DNA of 64,000 nt. Origin: Oscillospiraceae bacterium. Its GTDB lineage: Bacteria > Bacillota > Clostridia > Oscillospirales > Acutalibacteraceae. Shown piece after piece: positions 8,644 through 17,848 of the stretch. Positions within the stretch are counted from its first letter, which is position 1. The number at the start of each line of letters is the position of its first letter. The translations under genes and the position numbers were made by a program. The notes beneath the pieces are model-generated. The model was not told the DNA's origin, did not search any database, and saw nothing but the letters and a program-made list of their open reading frames with translations. Location of the stretch: positions 1,071,001 through 1,135,000 of the forward strand of contig CP107220.1 in assembly GCA_025757685.1 (NCBI GenBank), in the 5' to 3' direction.

Positions 8644-9488
8644 ACGCCGTGGGCCTCCCGCTGTCCGGTCACGCGCAGTTGCAAAAAGGCAAGCAACGCC
8701 ACGATGATAAAGAACACAACCGCCTTGGCTTGACCCACCCCCTGCCAGCCGCTGCGGCCGTAAAAGGTGTTATAAATATTCAGCGCTAACAGCTCCGTCT
8801 TTTGTTCCGGGGCTCCGCCGGTGAGCGCCAGATTTTGGTCAAACATCTTAAAGGTATTTGTAAGGGTCAGAAAAGTGCAAATGGTCACCGCAGGCATCAC
8901 CAGCGGCAGCTTGATGCGAAACAGAGTCTGCGTCCGGGATGCGCCGTCAATGGCCGCCGCCTCCAAAAGATCGTCCGGCACATTTTGCAGCGCCGCAATA
9001 TAGATCACCATCATATAGCCGATCAGCTGCCAGTTGGTCAGCGCCACCAGCCCCCAAAAGCCGTAGGCGGGCTGATAGGTAATATCCACCCCTGCCCAGG
9101 CCAACACACCGTTAATGAGCAAATTCCAAATATATCCCAGCACAATCCCGCCGATCAAATTAGGCATAAAGAACACGCCGCGAAAGAAATTGGTGCCCCG
9201 CAGCCCTCGGGTAAGAAGCAGCGCCAGTGCAAAGGCAAGCACATTCACTGTGATGATACTCACACCGGAGAACAGCGCCGTAAACCACAGCGCGTGGAGA
9301 AAGCCGCTGTCTGCAGTAAAAGCCTGCACATAGTTTTGCAGTCCTACCCACGCGGCGTCCGTCACCGTTCGGAACCGGGTAAAGGAAAGCCCTACCCCCA
9401 GTACAAAGGGCGCCGCAAAGGCAAAGAGAAAGGCCACCGCCGTGGGCAGTAAAAACAACCAGCCGTATTTTTTCAAATTTTTCTGCAT
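8640..9488 (-). CDS. Sugar ABC transporter permease, MalF type
   Basis: A 282-residue permease with six predicted membrane helices and the EAA motif 'DDLLEAAAIDGASRTQTLF'. It lacks the large periplasmic P2 loop of enterobacterial MalF, as is usual for Gram-positive homologues. It begins 12 bases after the binding-protein stop and overlaps the next permease by four bases, which fixes the operon order binding protein, MalF-type, MalG-type, ATPase. The likely substrate is maltodextrin, from context. Confidence 0.93.
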   Translation of the reverse strand: MQKNLKKYGWLFLLPTAVAFLFAFAAPFVLGVGLSFTRFRTVTDAAWVGLQNYVQAFTADSGFLHALWFTALFSGVSIITVNVLAFALALLLTRGLRGTNFFRGVFFMPNLIGGIVLGYIWNLLINGVLAWAGVDITYQPAYGFWGLVALTNWQLIGYMMVIYIAALQNVPDDLLEAAAIDGASRTQTLFRIKLPLVMPAVTICTFLTLTNTFKMFDQNLALTGGAPEQKTELLALNIYNTFYGRSGWQGVGQAKAVVFFIIVALLAFLQLRVTGQREAHGV

Positions 9489-9500
9489 ACCGTCGTTCCT

Positions 9501-10886
9501 TTAGGCGGAGGCAGCCGCTTCACTTTTCCAGTCCGCCACGGTATTTTCCTGCACCTGCGCCCATGTTTTTCTGCCCTGGGCATAGCTCAACAGCGCGGAG
9601 CCAAAATGCTGCTTGAAGGTCTGAGATGGGAACACAGTAAAGTCCCAGGGAATGCTGTAAACGCCCTGCTTGTTCATCCAAAGCTGCACCTGCACCGCCA
9701 GCGGGTCCTCCGGCACATCTTCTGCGGAGAAGGTGTCAAAGGGTGCAATAAAGCCCAATTCATCCGTTACGAATTTTTTGCCTGTATCGGAAGAATATAA
9801 CCAATAAATAAAATCGGCTGCCGCCTTTTGCTGTGCCTCTGTTGCCTTGGCGTTGATGGCATAGAAATTCTCCGTGCCCACACACAAGCCTTGGTTTTCC
9901 TCGCCGTCTGCGCCGATATAAATAGGCAGGAACTTGATTTTGTCTGCCTGCACCTTGTTACCGGTGACACCGGCGATCTGTTCCCATGCCCAGTTACCAT
10001 TTTGTACCATGGCGCACTTTTCCAGCGCAAACTCCGCCATCGAATCCGTCACCGTCTTGGTGCCGCACTTTTTCGCCTCCACCGTGCTGTCCGTTAAATA
10101 CAGGTCAAAAATATTCTTAAAATTGTCACCGAAAGAGAAAGTGATCTCCTTGGTGGCATCCGTAGTCAAATCCACCTTATTCTGCTTAAATTCATAATAG
10201 ATGGGCACATTCATCAGGTGGGTCTGCCAGCGCCAGTCCTCGCCGCTTTTCAGTGAAGTAGCGGCAAACACGCCTTCAATACCCAGCTCTGTCTTGTGCT
10301 TTTGCATATCGTCTGCCACAGACTTCAGCGCTGCAAAGGAACGCACCTCATCCATGGATTTGTACTTACTGTCTCGATCCTTCAGTGCAAAATACTTGTC
10401 CGTGATGGCCTCGTTATAGATGATCCCGTAACCCTCCACTACATAGGGAATGCCGTACACCTTGCCGTCGCCGGTGACCGCCAGAGATTTGTCTGTTAAG
10501 TGTTCATACAGCTTGGTATCGGACAGATCAGCGCAATAAGGCGCCCAGTTTGCATAGCCCTTGGGACCGTTGATCTGAAACAGCGTGGGCGCCTCTGCTG
10601 TGGCCATCTTGGCTGTCAGCGTGGACTCGTACTGGTTATTGGCCGCCGTCTCTACAATCACATTCACGCCGGTTTCTTTCTTGTAGGCTTTGGCGATCTT
10701 TTCATATACCCCGGCTATCTCCGGCTTAAAGTTCAGGTAGCGCAGGGTCACCTGGCTCTTGGCCGCGTCCGTAGCGTTGGTGGTGCCGTCGTCCGTCTGC
10801 TTGCCACAGGCGGCAAACAGCCCGCCGGTTGACAGCAGCAGCACCCCACACAGCAGCAAAGAAAGCCATTTTTTCATCATTTTCAT
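9501..10886 (-). CDS. Extracellular solute-binding lipoprotein, maltodextrin type
   Basis: A 461-residue family 1 solute-binding protein. The N-terminus has a basic start, a hydrophobic stretch and a lipobox 'LFAAC' with the acylated cysteine at residue 27, so the mature protein should be anchored on the outer face of the membrane. The fold pattern ('LNFKPEIAGVYEKIAKAYKKETGVNV' region, 'FQINGPKGYANWAPYCADLS') is that of MalE/UgpB-like proteins. It is the first gene of the operon, with a GGAGG site before the ATG. It would deliver alpha-glucan oligosaccharides to the permeases. No clear regulator gene lies next to it, so control by a distant LacI-type repressor is possible. Confidence 0.9.
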   Translation of the reverse strand: MKMMKKWLSLLLCGVLLLSTGGLFAACGKQTDDGTTNATDAAKSQVTLRYLNFKPEIAGVYEKIAKAYKKETGVNVIVETAANNQYESTLTAKMATAEAPTLFQINGPKGYANWAPYCADLSDTKLYEHLTDKSLAVTGDGKVYGIPYVVEGYGIIYNEAITDKYFALKDRDSKYKSMDEVRSFAALKSVADDMQKHKTELGIEGVFAATSLKSGEDWRWQTHLMNVPIYYEFKQNKVDLTTDATKEITFSFGDNFKNIFDLYLTDSTVEAKKCGTKTVTDSMAEFALEKCAMVQNGNWAWEQIAGVTGNKVQADKIKFLPIYIGADGEENQGLCVGTENFYAINAKATEAQQKAAADFIYWLYSSDTGKKFVTDELGFIAPFDTFSAEDVPEDPLAVQVQLWMNKQGVYSIPWDFTVFPSQTFKQHFGSALLSYAQGRKTWAQVQENTVADWKSEAAASA

Positions 10887-10945
10887 TTTGAAAACCTCCG
10901 TTCGCTTTGATGTTTATAGTGTGTGCCGCCTGTCAGACGATATAC

Positions 10946-10990
10946 AAAAAGAAAAGCGACCGTAACCGGCAAAGCCGATCACAGTCGCTG
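10946..10990 (-). terminator. Intrinsic terminator after the alanine symporter gene
   Basis: On the minus strand AGCGAC pairs with GTCGCT, with an inner GGC/GCC helix, and is followed by TTTTCTTTTT. It lies 20 bases past the symporter stop and separates it from the maltodextrin operon. Confidence 0.8.
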
Positions 10991-11009
10991 AAACAGATAG
11001 AATTTTAAT

Positions 11010-12473
11010 TTATTTTTTATCCTGCGCCATGGCTTTTAAGTCGTGGCGTTTTTCGGCAAAATAGGCTCTCGTCTCCTTGCCCACCACCCCGGACAGGGCA
11101 AACAGGGCAATCAGGTTGGGAAATGCCATCAGGCCGTTACAAATATCCGCAATGTTCCACACAGCCGCCACGGTCAGGTACGGGCCGATGAACACGGCAA
11201 GGATGTACAGATAGCGGTACACCTTGGTGAACTTTTGGGAGCCTACCAGGTACTCCAGGCAGCGCTCGGAGTAGTAATTCCAGCCCAAAATGGTGGTAAA
11301 GGCAAAGAACGCCAGGCACAACATCAGCACGAAGGCAGAGAACCGACCGTTCCAGGGCAGACCCGTCTGCCAGGCACGGCTGGTGATCTTTACGCCCTCT
11401 ACGGAACCGGCCACGAAAGCGTTCTGGGCACCGGTAACCACAATGGACAGACCGGTAAGGGTGCAAATCACAATGGTATCAATAAAGGTGCCGGTCATCG
11501 TCACCAAACCCTGGCGCACCGTGTCCTTGGTCTTGGCGGCAGCGGCAGCAATCGGTGCAGAGCCAAGGCCCGCCTCGTTGGAGAAAATGCCGCGGCCGAT
11601 ACCCTTTTGCATAGCCAGCTTAATGGTTACGCCGGTGGCAGCACCCAGGGCTGCCTGCGGATCGAAGGCGCTCTGGCAGATCAGCTTCACCGCAGCGGGA
11701 ATAGCGGTAATGTGGCCCAGCACGATAACCAGCGCAAATACCACATAAGTGATGGCCATAAAGGGCACGATCACCTGAGAAACCTTGGCAATGCGCTGAA
11801 TACCACCCAGCACCACCAGTGCCACACAAAGGGTGACCACCAGGCCGCCGATCACGGTGGCCCAAGTGTAATCATTGCCAAACAGCGTAAACGCCACATG
11901 GGCAGACTCCGGATCAAAGAAATCCTGCACGGCCGTTGCAATACCGTTAATCTGGGTAAAGGTGCCGATACCAAAGAGACCGACACAAATACCAAACACG
12001 GCAAACAGCTTCGCCAGCCACTTCCACTTGGAGCCCATGCCCTTTTCTATGTAGTAGAACGGGCCACCCAGATAATGGCTGTCGTCCTTCTTCTCTCTGT
12101 ACTTAATGGCCAAAAAGCCCTCGCTGTACTTGGTGGCCATACCGAAGAAGGCGGCCAACAACATCCACAGCAGTGCACCGGGACCACCCAGGCAAATGGC
12201 CGTAGCCACGCCTACGATATTGCCGGTACCAATGGTGGCGGACAGCGCCGTGCACAGCGCGCCGAAGGAAGTAACCTCTCCCTCGCCGTTGTCCTCATTC
12301 TTAACCATAAACTTCAGTGCCTTGCCCAGGTGCCGCACCTGAACAAAGCCGGTTCTCACCGTCAGCCACACGCCGGCGGCTAAAATCAAAATGATCAGCG
12401 GCCAGCCCCATACGGCGTTCTGTACCTTACCAATGATGTCATCCACGGACATTGCAAGTGTAATTGTCTGCAT
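11010..12473 (-). CDS. Alanine/glycine:cation symporter (AGCS family)
   Basis: A 487-residue polytopic membrane protein of the AGCS family, which takes up alanine or glycine with sodium. It shows about eleven hydrophobic segments and family-like stretches 'GALCTALSATIGTGNIVGVATAI', 'GGPGALLWMLLAAFFGMATKYSE', 'YREKKDDSHYLGGPFYYIE' and 'GIGRGIFSNEAGLGSAPIAAA'. The gene stands alone between a promoter and a terminator. Substrate choice between alanine and glycine cannot be told from sequence alone. Confidence 0.93.
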   Translation of the reverse strand: MQTITLAMSVDDIIGKVQNAVWGWPLIILILAAGVWLTVRTGFVQVRHLGKALKFMVKNEDNGEGEVTSFGALCTALSATIGTGNIVGVATAICLGGPGALLWMLLAAFFGMATKYSEGFLAIKYREKKDDSHYLGGPFYYIEKGMGSKWKWLAKLFAVFGICVGLFGIGTFTQINGIATAVQDFFDPESAHVAFTLFGNDYTWATVIGGLVVTLCVALVVLGGIQRIAKVSQVIVPFMAITYVVFALVIVLGHITAIPAAVKLICQSAFDPQAALGAATGVTIKLAMQKGIGRGIFSNEAGLGSAPIAAAAAKTKDTVRQGLVTMTGTFIDTIVICTLTGLSIVVTGAQNAFVAGSVEGVKITSRAWQTGLPWNGRFSAFVLMLCLAFFAFTTILGWNYYSERCLEYLVGSQKFTKVYRYLYILAVFIGPYLTVAAVWNIADICNGLMAFPNLIALFALSGVVGKETRAYFAEKRHDLKAMAQDKK

Positions 12474-12509
12474 TGTTTCACCCTTTCTGCAAATAAAAAA
12501 ACTGATACA

Positions 12510-12538
12510 AGTTTACCACAAACCGGGCGACCATTCAA
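12510..12538 (-). promoter_or_regulatory. Likely sigma-A promoter of the alanine symporter gene
   Basis: Minus-strand TTGAAT, a 17-base spacer and TAAACT, about 36 bases before the ATG. The boxes are less perfect than others here, but the spacing is exact. Confidence 0.5.
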
Positions 12539-12550
12539 TGTGCAAACTGC

Positions 12551-12589
12551 AAAAAAAGAGGCGAATATGTATTTTTATACATATCCGCC
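12551..12589 (-). terminator. Intrinsic terminator after folD
   Basis: Minus-strand stem GGCG-ATATGTAT with ATACATAT-CGCC, a four-base A loop, then TCTTTTTTT. It closes the leftward yfmF-yfmH-lgt-folD operon. Confidence 0.85.
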
Positions 12590-12627
12590 ATAGGTTTGGC
12601 TGTTTGCCAAAGAATTCTTGGTTAAAA

Positions 12628-13479
12628 TTACAGGCTGTTTTGCAGTTTGGCAGCGGTCAGCGTGTTCTCCAGCAGCATGGAGATGGTCATGGGACCCACA
12701 CCGCCGGGCACCGGGGTAATGGCGCCGCATACCTGGGAAACGCCATCAAAATCCACATCGCCGCACAGCTTGCCGTTCTCATCCCTGTCCATACCCACAT
12801 CAATAACCACCGCGCCGGGCTTTACCATATCTGCTGTAACGAACTTAGGGCGACCCACTGCCGCCACCAACACATCCGCCTGCCTGGTCAGCTCTGCCAA
12901 ATTCTGTGTCTTGGAATGGGCAATGGTCACTGTGGCATTCTCGTGCAGCAGCAGCATAGCCATGGGCTTGCCCACAATGTTGCTGCGCCCCAGCACCACC
13001 GCCCGCTTGCCGGTCAGGTCCGTGCCGGTGGAACGGATCAGTTCCATCACCCCGGCAGGGGTGCAGGGCAAAAAACGGTAGTCGCCAATCATAATAGCAC
13101 CCACATTCTCCGGGTGGAAGGCGTCTACATCCTTGGCCGGGTCAATGCGTGCGATCACCTCTTTGTCGCTTAGGTGCGGCGGCAAAGGCAGCTGGCAAAG
13201 GATACCGTTTATCTCTTTTTTCGCGTTCAATTCGTCTACCAGTGCATTCAGCTGCGCCTGGGTGGTGTCAGCGGGCAGCGTGTATTTTTCGCTGTAAAAG
13301 CCCACCTCTGCGCACGCTTTTTCCTTGTTGCGCACATACACCTGGGATGCCGGATCCTCGCCTACCAAGATAACTGCCAGCCCCGGGGTCACGCCCTGTT
13401 CTTTTAATGCAAGGGTCTCCTGTGCCACCCGCGCCCGTACGGCGCGCGACACGGCCTTGCCGTCAATGATCTGTGCCAT
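12628..13479 (-). CDS. folD: Bifunctional methylene-THF dehydrogenase/methenyl-THF cyclohydrolase
   Basis: A 283-residue FolD, which interconverts 5,10-methylene-, 5,10-methenyl- and 10-formyl-tetrahydrofolate in the cytosol. Seen motifs are 'YVRNKEKAC' with the catalytic Tyr/Lys pair, 'GILCQLPLP', the NADP-site 'LGRSNIVGKP' and the C-terminal 'TPVPGGVGPMTISML'. Length is normal. It overlaps lgt by 17 bases and is the last gene of the operon, so folate one-carbon supply is coexpressed with lipoprotein maturation and the M16 peptidases. Confidence 0.97.
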   Translation of the reverse strand: MAQIIDGKAVSRAVRARVAQETLALKEQGVTPGLAVILVGEDPASQVYVRNKEKACAEVGFYSEKYTLPADTTQAQLNALVDELNAKKEINGILCQLPLPPHLSDKEVIARIDPAKDVDAFHPENVGAIMIGDYRFLPCTPAGVMELIRSTGTDLTGKRAVVLGRSNIVGKPMAMLLLHENATVTIAHSKTQNLAELTRQADVLVAAVGRPKFVTADMVKPGAVVIDVGMDRDENGKLCGDVDFDGVSQVCGAITPVPGGVGPMTISMLLENTLTAAKLQNSL

Positions 13480-14470
13480 TTTTCTCCTCGTTTACTCCTT
13501 TATTCTTTGTTTTGCTGCGCTTGGCCGCCTGGGCAGCACGGCGCTCCTCCTTGGTGGGGCGGGGCGGCAGCTCCTCTACCGGCACCACCCGCAGGCGCTG
13601 GGGCAGACGGCCCTGCTTCTTCTTCACCATCACCACAATAAAGTATACCAGTGCCACAACGGCAATCACCGCCGACAGTACCTGGCTGACCCGAATACTG
13701 GTGGAGCCGATGTACAGACTGTCTGTACGCATACCCTCCACTACCATACGCTCCACGCCGTACCAAACGCCGTATAGCACAAAAATCTCGCCCTTAAAGC
13801 TGCGGTGTTTATGCACAATGTAATTGAGGATCAGAAAGCCCAATACACACCACAGGCTTTCATACAGGAAAGTGGGGTGCACCGGCACCTCCGGGTCCAC
13901 GGTCACGCCCTTAGCAGCCAGGTCCGCAGAGGAGGCGGCCAGCGTATCTCTGATCTTTACGCTCCACATTCTAAAGAGCGCCGTGTCCGTATTGGTGCCA
14001 AAGGCCTCCTGGTTAAAGAAATTGCCCCAGCGGCCGATACCCTGGCCGATAAGCAAGCCTAACGCACCCAGGTCCAGCAAATTGCGAAAGTCAATCTTGC
14101 CCACCTTGCAGCCGATGGCGGCGCCGATCAGCGCGCCGATAATGCCGCCGTAAATGGCAAGCCCGCCGTTCCAAATTTGCACGATCTCTGCCGGGTGGGC
14201 GCTGTAATAGCTCCACTCAAAAATCACATAATATGCACGAGCACAAACGATACCGAAAACCGTACCCCAAATGAGCACATCCGTCATCCCGTCCAGGCTC
14301 ATACGCCACTTGTATGCCATACGGCCGCCGTACAGCACTGCCAGCATAAAGCCAAAGGCGATAATGATACCGTAAAAATGAATATCATAACTGCCGATGG
14401 TAAACGCCACGGAGGGCAGATCAAAGTCAATCCCCAGTCCGGGGAAGTACACGCGGGTAAAATTACTCAT
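13463..14470 (-). CDS. lgt: Prolipoprotein diacylglyceryl transferase
   Basis: A 335-residue membrane enzyme that moves a diacylglyceryl group from phosphatidylglycerol to the lipobox cysteine of prolipoproteins. It has seven predicted helices and the family signature 'GQGIGRWGNFFNQEAFG' (residues about 140-160), with 'FLYESLW' and 'RMVVEGMRTDSLYIG' downstream. The basic C-terminal tail rich in Lys/Arg after the last helix is longer than in E. coli Lgt. It starts inside the end of yfmH (8-base overlap) and ends inside folD. Confidence 0.96.
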   Translation of the reverse strand: MSNFTRVYFPGLGIDFDLPSVAFTIGSYDIHFYGIIIAFGFMLAVLYGGRMAYKWRMSLDGMTDVLIWGTVFGIVCARAYYVIFEWSYYSAHPAEIVQIWNGGLAIYGGIIGALIGAAIGCKVGKIDFRNLLDLGALGLLIGQGIGRWGNFFNQEAFGTNTDTALFRMWSVKIRDTLAASSADLAAKGVTVDPEVPVHPTFLYESLWCVLGFLILNYIVHKHRSFKGEIFVLYGVWYGVERMVVEGMRTDSLYIGSTSIRVSQVLSAVIAVVALVYFIVVMVKKKQGRLPQRLRVVPVEELPPRPTKEERRAAQAAKRSKTKNKGVNEEKNGTDH

Positions 14471-15746
14471 GCTGCTCCTCCTCTGCCTTTACAATGGACA
14501 GGGCGCTGTACTGCGGGTTCATTACCTGCTGCAAGCGCGCCTCAATCTTCTCCTTGGTAATGGCCTTGTAGCGATTCGTCACATCAAAGATGGAAAAGCC
14601 GTTAAAGTGGGCATCTATCATACCGTTGGCCACACTGTCAATATCGTTATAGGACATCACTTCCCGACCATAGGACTTGCGCAAGGCTGCCTGGTACAGA
14701 TCCTCCGGAATCCCCTCCCGGCGCAGGCGTTCTACTTCTGCCTGAATGGCGGCCGCCACCTGCCGGGGGTCCGTGCTCTCGCCGTCAAAGATAATGGCTT
14801 CATATCCGTGGCCGTGAAAATACTCCGTAGAGAATTCGCCGCTGATCAGTCCTCGGTCAAACAAGTCTTTATAGAGAGGCGAGGAGTCACCGGCCATAAT
14901 CTCCAGCAGCAGATTGGTAAGAATAATGGTCTCTATGTCCTGCTCCGGCTTGGTGCAGGCTTCTTTATAGCCAAAGGAGAACACCGGAATGGAGGTAGCC
15001 AAATGACACGCCTGATAGTCCTGCACGATCTCTCGCGGTTCCGGCAGAAACGCCCGCTCTACCGTCACATCGGCTGTCGGTTTTAAGCACCGATCACAGA
15101 CGGCCAGCACCTGCTCCGGTGTCACATTGCCCACCACCGCCAGTGCCATATTGTGCAAGTTATAAAAAGTATTGTAGCAGTCATACAGCAGCTTGTCCGT
15201 AATGTGGGAGATGGACTCCACCGTACCGGCAATATCAATGCGCACCGGGTGGTTCTTATACAGGCACCGCAACAGGTTAAAGGTGCTCATCCAGCCGGGT
15301 ACATCATAGTACATGGTGATCTCCTGACCGATAATCCCCTGCTCTTTTTCCACCGTTTGAGGCGTAAAGTACGGGTGCTGCACAAAGTCCAGCAAAATCT
15401 CCAACGACTGGTCAAAGTGGTCGCTGCACTGGAACAGATAGCAGGTCTTGTCGAAGGAAGTATACGCATTGGCAGACGCACCGGTGGCCGCAAAGCGCTG
15501 AAAAGCGTCCAGCTCCTCAGACTCAAACAGCTTGTGCTCCAAAAAGTGTGCAATTCCTTCCGGTACCTGGGTGTATTCGGCAGCGTCCGAGCGCTTAAAG
15601 CGATTGTCAATGGAACCATACTTGGTACCGATCACCGCATAAGTAGAGCGGTAATGGGCCTTAGGCATCACAAATATTTTCAGCCCTGTGGGGTGGTCAA
15701 TTTCATAATAGCGTTCGTCCAAAATGGAAGAAACTTGTTCTTTCAC
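14463..15746 (-). CDS. yfmH: M16 family metallopeptidase, EF-P modification-associated YfmH type
   Basis: A 427-residue M16 zinc peptidase. The inverted zinc motif 'HFLEH' is intact near residue 67, and 'GYEAIIFDGE' and the tandem M16 halves are recognisable. With the following partner it matches the YfmF/YfmH pair linked in Bacillus to maturation of the elongation factor P modification. The open frame extends 23 codons upstream, but the GTG at 15746 overlaps the stop of yfmF in a GTGA arrangement and has an AGGAGG site about ten bases before it, giving the expected start 'KEQVSSILDERYYEID'. Which of the two subunits is catalytic is family knowledge: the HxxEH is here only. Confidence 0.9.
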   Translation of the reverse strand: MKEQVSSILDERYYEIDHPTGLKIFVMPKAHYRSTYAVIGTKYGSIDNRFKRSDAAEYTQVPEGIAHFLEHKLFESEELDAFQRFAATGASANAYTSFDKTCYLFQCSDHFDQSLEILLDFVQHPYFTPQTVEKEQGIIGQEITMYYDVPGWMSTFNLLRCLYKNHPVRIDIAGTVESISHITDKLLYDCYNTFYNLHNMALAVVGNVTPEQVLAVCDRCLKPTADVTVERAFLPEPREIVQDYQACHLATSIPVFSFGYKEACTKPEQDIETIILTNLLLEIMAGDSSPLYKDLFDRGLISGEFSTEYFHGHGYEAIIFDGESTDPRQVAAAIQAEVERLRREGIPEDLYQAALRKSYGREVMSYNDIDSVANGMIDAHFNGFSIFDVTNRYKAITKEKIEARLQQVMNPQYSALSIVKAEEEQHE

Positions 15747-17032
15747 TGTGCCTGCACCTCCTCTTTCTCTGCCACTAAGCGGTAAACGGTATCCAGCGAC
15801 AACCGACCGGCACATTCTTGTAACTGCTCCACGGTCACGCTCCGGGTCTCCTCTGCCACCTGGGCAGGGGTACGGAAGTCATCATCCAACAGCCGGGCGG
15901 CATACCAGTTTTCCAAGCCGTTGGGGGTGTCTGCCACGCCGTCCAGCGCGTCGATCATGGCAATGCGGGAGCTTTCCAACTCGGCTTTGCAGTCACCATC
16001 CCGAATCATCTCCAGCTGATGCAGGATCTCGGCCACAGCCTTGTCCATATTCTCCTCCTCACAGCCGCACTGAATAAAAATGTGGCTGTTTTGGCGGGCA
16101 AAGCGAGCAGAACAGTAGTAACAAAGGCTCATCTTCTCTCGCACATTCATAAAGAGTTTGGAGTACGGGCCGCCGCCGAACACATCGCAAAAGCTACGCA
16201 TAGCCGGTGCCAACGGATCATCCGGGCGCATATCCACACGAAAGCCCAGCACCAGCTTACCTTGACGAATTTTTTCGCTCTCCCGCACATCTTTCACCTG
16301 TTCGCACCGGGGCACAAAATGGGGAGTGGGCATGGGCTGATACGCCCGCTCCACGCCCTCTAACCGACGGCGCAGCGCCGCACAGGCCGCCTCCGGATCC
16401 GTGCTGCCGACCACAGTTACCAGCATTTTGCTCTCTCGCAGCATGCGGTGCCAGGCGGCGGTTACGCTCTCCGGCGTGGCAGCCAACAAAGTCTCTTTGG
16501 TGCCTTTGGGATTGATCCGGTACGGATCGCCGGCAAACATAATCTGCTGCATTTGCATTACAGCATACAGGCGTTTTTCGTTCTCCTCGGCAGCCAGCTT
16601 CTCCAGCAGCACCCGGCGCTCCGTCTCAATATCCGCCGGTGAGAACAGGCCGTCCTCCCCCAAAAGCGGGTCAAACAGCAGATTCATCAGCAGCTCCAGC
16701 CCCGCCTCGGCAATCTTCTCGTCATCCAGGGCAAAGCGATCGTCCAGTGTGGTGATGCCCATCTTCAAGATTTGGCAGCCGCCGGATTTGTTAGCGGTGA
16801 CGCTGATGGCCGCGCCATAGAGCTTGTCCAACTGCAAGTGCAGCGCACGCATATCCGGATAGGCCTTGCCCTTACGGCTGACCGCTGAGATGGCCAGCGC
16901 ATAGTTCGCCGCCATCTGCTCCTCCATGGGCACTGCCAAGTGAATGGCCAGTTCATTGGTCTTAAACCGCCCGGCAGGCACAGCCAAAAGCTCTACCCCG
17001 GGGGCTATCTTCTTTTGCACATAATCTGTCAA
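15743..17032 (-). CDS. yfmF: M16 family peptidase-like protein, YfmF type (inactive zinc site)
   Basis: About 429 residues, related to M16 peptidases but without the HxxEH motif at the expected position, so it is probably the non-catalytic partner of YfmH in a heterodimer. An ATG at 17050 opens the frame but has no ribosome binding site. A TTG at 17032 is preceded by AAAGGAAG seven bases away and gives an N-terminus that starts shortly before 'KKIAPGVELLAVPAGRFKTN', as in homologues, so I prefer TTG with moderate confidence. The stop overlaps the yfmH start, so translation is coupled. It is first in the operon with lgt and folD. Confidence 0.85.
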   Translation of the reverse strand: MTDYVQKKIAPGVELLAVPAGRFKTNELAIHLAVPMEEQMAANYALAISAVSRKGKAYPDMRALHLQLDKLYGAAISVTANKSGGCQILKMGITTLDDRFALDDEKIAEAGLELLMNLLFDPLLGEDGLFSPADIETERRVLLEKLAAEENEKRLYAVMQMQQIMFAGDPYRINPKGTKETLLAATPESVTAAWHRMLRESKMLVTVVGSTDPEAACAALRRRLEGVERAYQPMPTPHFVPRCEQVKDVRESEKIRQGKLVLGFRVDMRPDDPLAPAMRSFCDVFGGGPYSKLFMNVREKMSLCYYCSARFARQNSHIFIQCGCEEENMDKAVAEILHQLEMIRDGDCKAELESSRIAMIDALDGVADTPNGLENWYAARLLDDDFRTPAQVAEETRSVTVEQLQECAGRLSLDTVYRLVAEKEEVQAQ

Positions 17033-17071
17033 AATGAAACTTCCTTTCATTGTGAGATGTTACACAAACGG

Positions 17072-17101
17072 ATTATAACATATTTTACCCTATTTTTCCA
17101 A
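17072..17101 (-). promoter_or_regulatory. Sigma-A promoter for the yfmF-yfmH-lgt-folD operon
   Basis: Minus-strand TTGGAA, an 18-base AT-rich spacer and TATAAT, about 40 bases upstream of the chosen yfmF start. Confidence 0.65.
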
Positions 17102-17107
17102 CCCTTA

Positions 17108-17401
17108 TCAAAACAAAAGATAAAGCAGAGCTAAAAGCAGCGCCTGATCTGCGCCTTCGCGTCCTAAAAGCAGAAGCAGCATTAAGATTACGGCGTTGTC
17201 ATCCCCTTCGTTCTCCGATGCCGGTTCCTCCGGGTTTGGCGCAGCCGGACATGCTTTTTCCTTGCCGGGCGGCGGTGCCGTCTGACGGTCGTTATGCCTT
17301 TGCGGCGGTTCCTCCCGGGGCAGATACGACCCGGCACGAGCATGCATACGGCGCACCCGCTCCTTGGCTTCATTGATCTGGTCCTCACTAAACGCCGGCA
17401 C
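17108..17401 (-). CDS. Small protein of unknown function with hydrophobic C-terminus
   Basis: 97 residues. The first 30 are charged and helical-looking ('FSEDQINEAKERVRRMHAR'), the middle is rich in Pro, Lys and Glu, and the last 29 form two Leu-rich hydrophobic stretches separated by 'GREGADQ', which could be membrane-associated. The start is a GTG at 17401 overlapping the TAG of the gene before it by one base, with GGAGG ten bases upstream. I do not recognise a family. It is the last of three small genes read together. Confidence 0.65.
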   Translation of the reverse strand: MPAFSEDQINEAKERVRRMHARAGSYLPREEPPQRHNDRQTAPPPGKEKACPAAPNPEEPASENEGDDNAVILMLLLLLGREGADQALLLALLYLLF

Positions 17402-17847
17402 TAAAACAACTCCTCCAGCATAGGCAGCACCTCAAACAGACGCAGGATCTGCATGGCCTGGTCCGCCTTGTTTTGGCTCTTGGGGCTTAAATGGGGCTTC
17501 AGCGCCCGGATCAGATCCACATTTTTATTGCTGCTGCGGTTCATACGGTCAAAAATGGACTTGGCTTTCATCATCATTTCAAAGTCTGCCTTGCCAAAGT
17601 TCAGTCCCTCCAACCCGGACAGCAGATTTTGCATATTCTGGGCACCGGCCACCGTGTCTGTCAGCTGCTGCACGGCGCTGTTGGCGCTCCCCGGCTTAGG
17701 CTGGGGCGTAGGCTGTGCACCGGGAGGGGACGCCGCACCGGGCGCACTTCCCTGCCCGCCGTCGCCTAAGATGGACGCGGCCACGCCCCGCAGCATTTCC
17801 ATATCCTGCGGGGTCAAATTGGCAATAATCTGGTTAATATCGTCCAT
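17401..17847 (-). CDS. Hypothetical helical protein
   Basis: 148 residues. The N-terminal 25 and the C-terminal 75 residues look helical and conserved in style ('NFGKADFEMMMKAKSIFDRM', 'DLIRALKPHLSPKSQNKADQ'), joined by a Gly/Pro/Ala-rich linker at about 30-60. I do not recognise a domain with certainty. It starts two bases after the stop of the upstream small gene and its stop overlaps the start of the next, so the three form an operon. No membrane segment or catalytic motif is visible. Confidence 0.7.
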   Translation of the reverse strand: MDDINQIIANLTPQDMEMLRGVAASILGDGGQGSAPGAASPPGAQPTPQPKPGSANSAVQQLTDTVAGAQNMQNLLSGLEGLNFGKADFEMMMKAKSIFDRMNRSSNKNVDLIRALKPHLSPKSQNKADQAMQILRLFEVLPMLEELF

Positions 17848-17848
17848 A

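Noticed and set aside
11043..12383. A 446-codon open frame on the plus strand
   Set aside because: Antisense to the alanine symporter; the translation is rich in His, Gln and Gly, as usual for shadows of membrane-protein genes.
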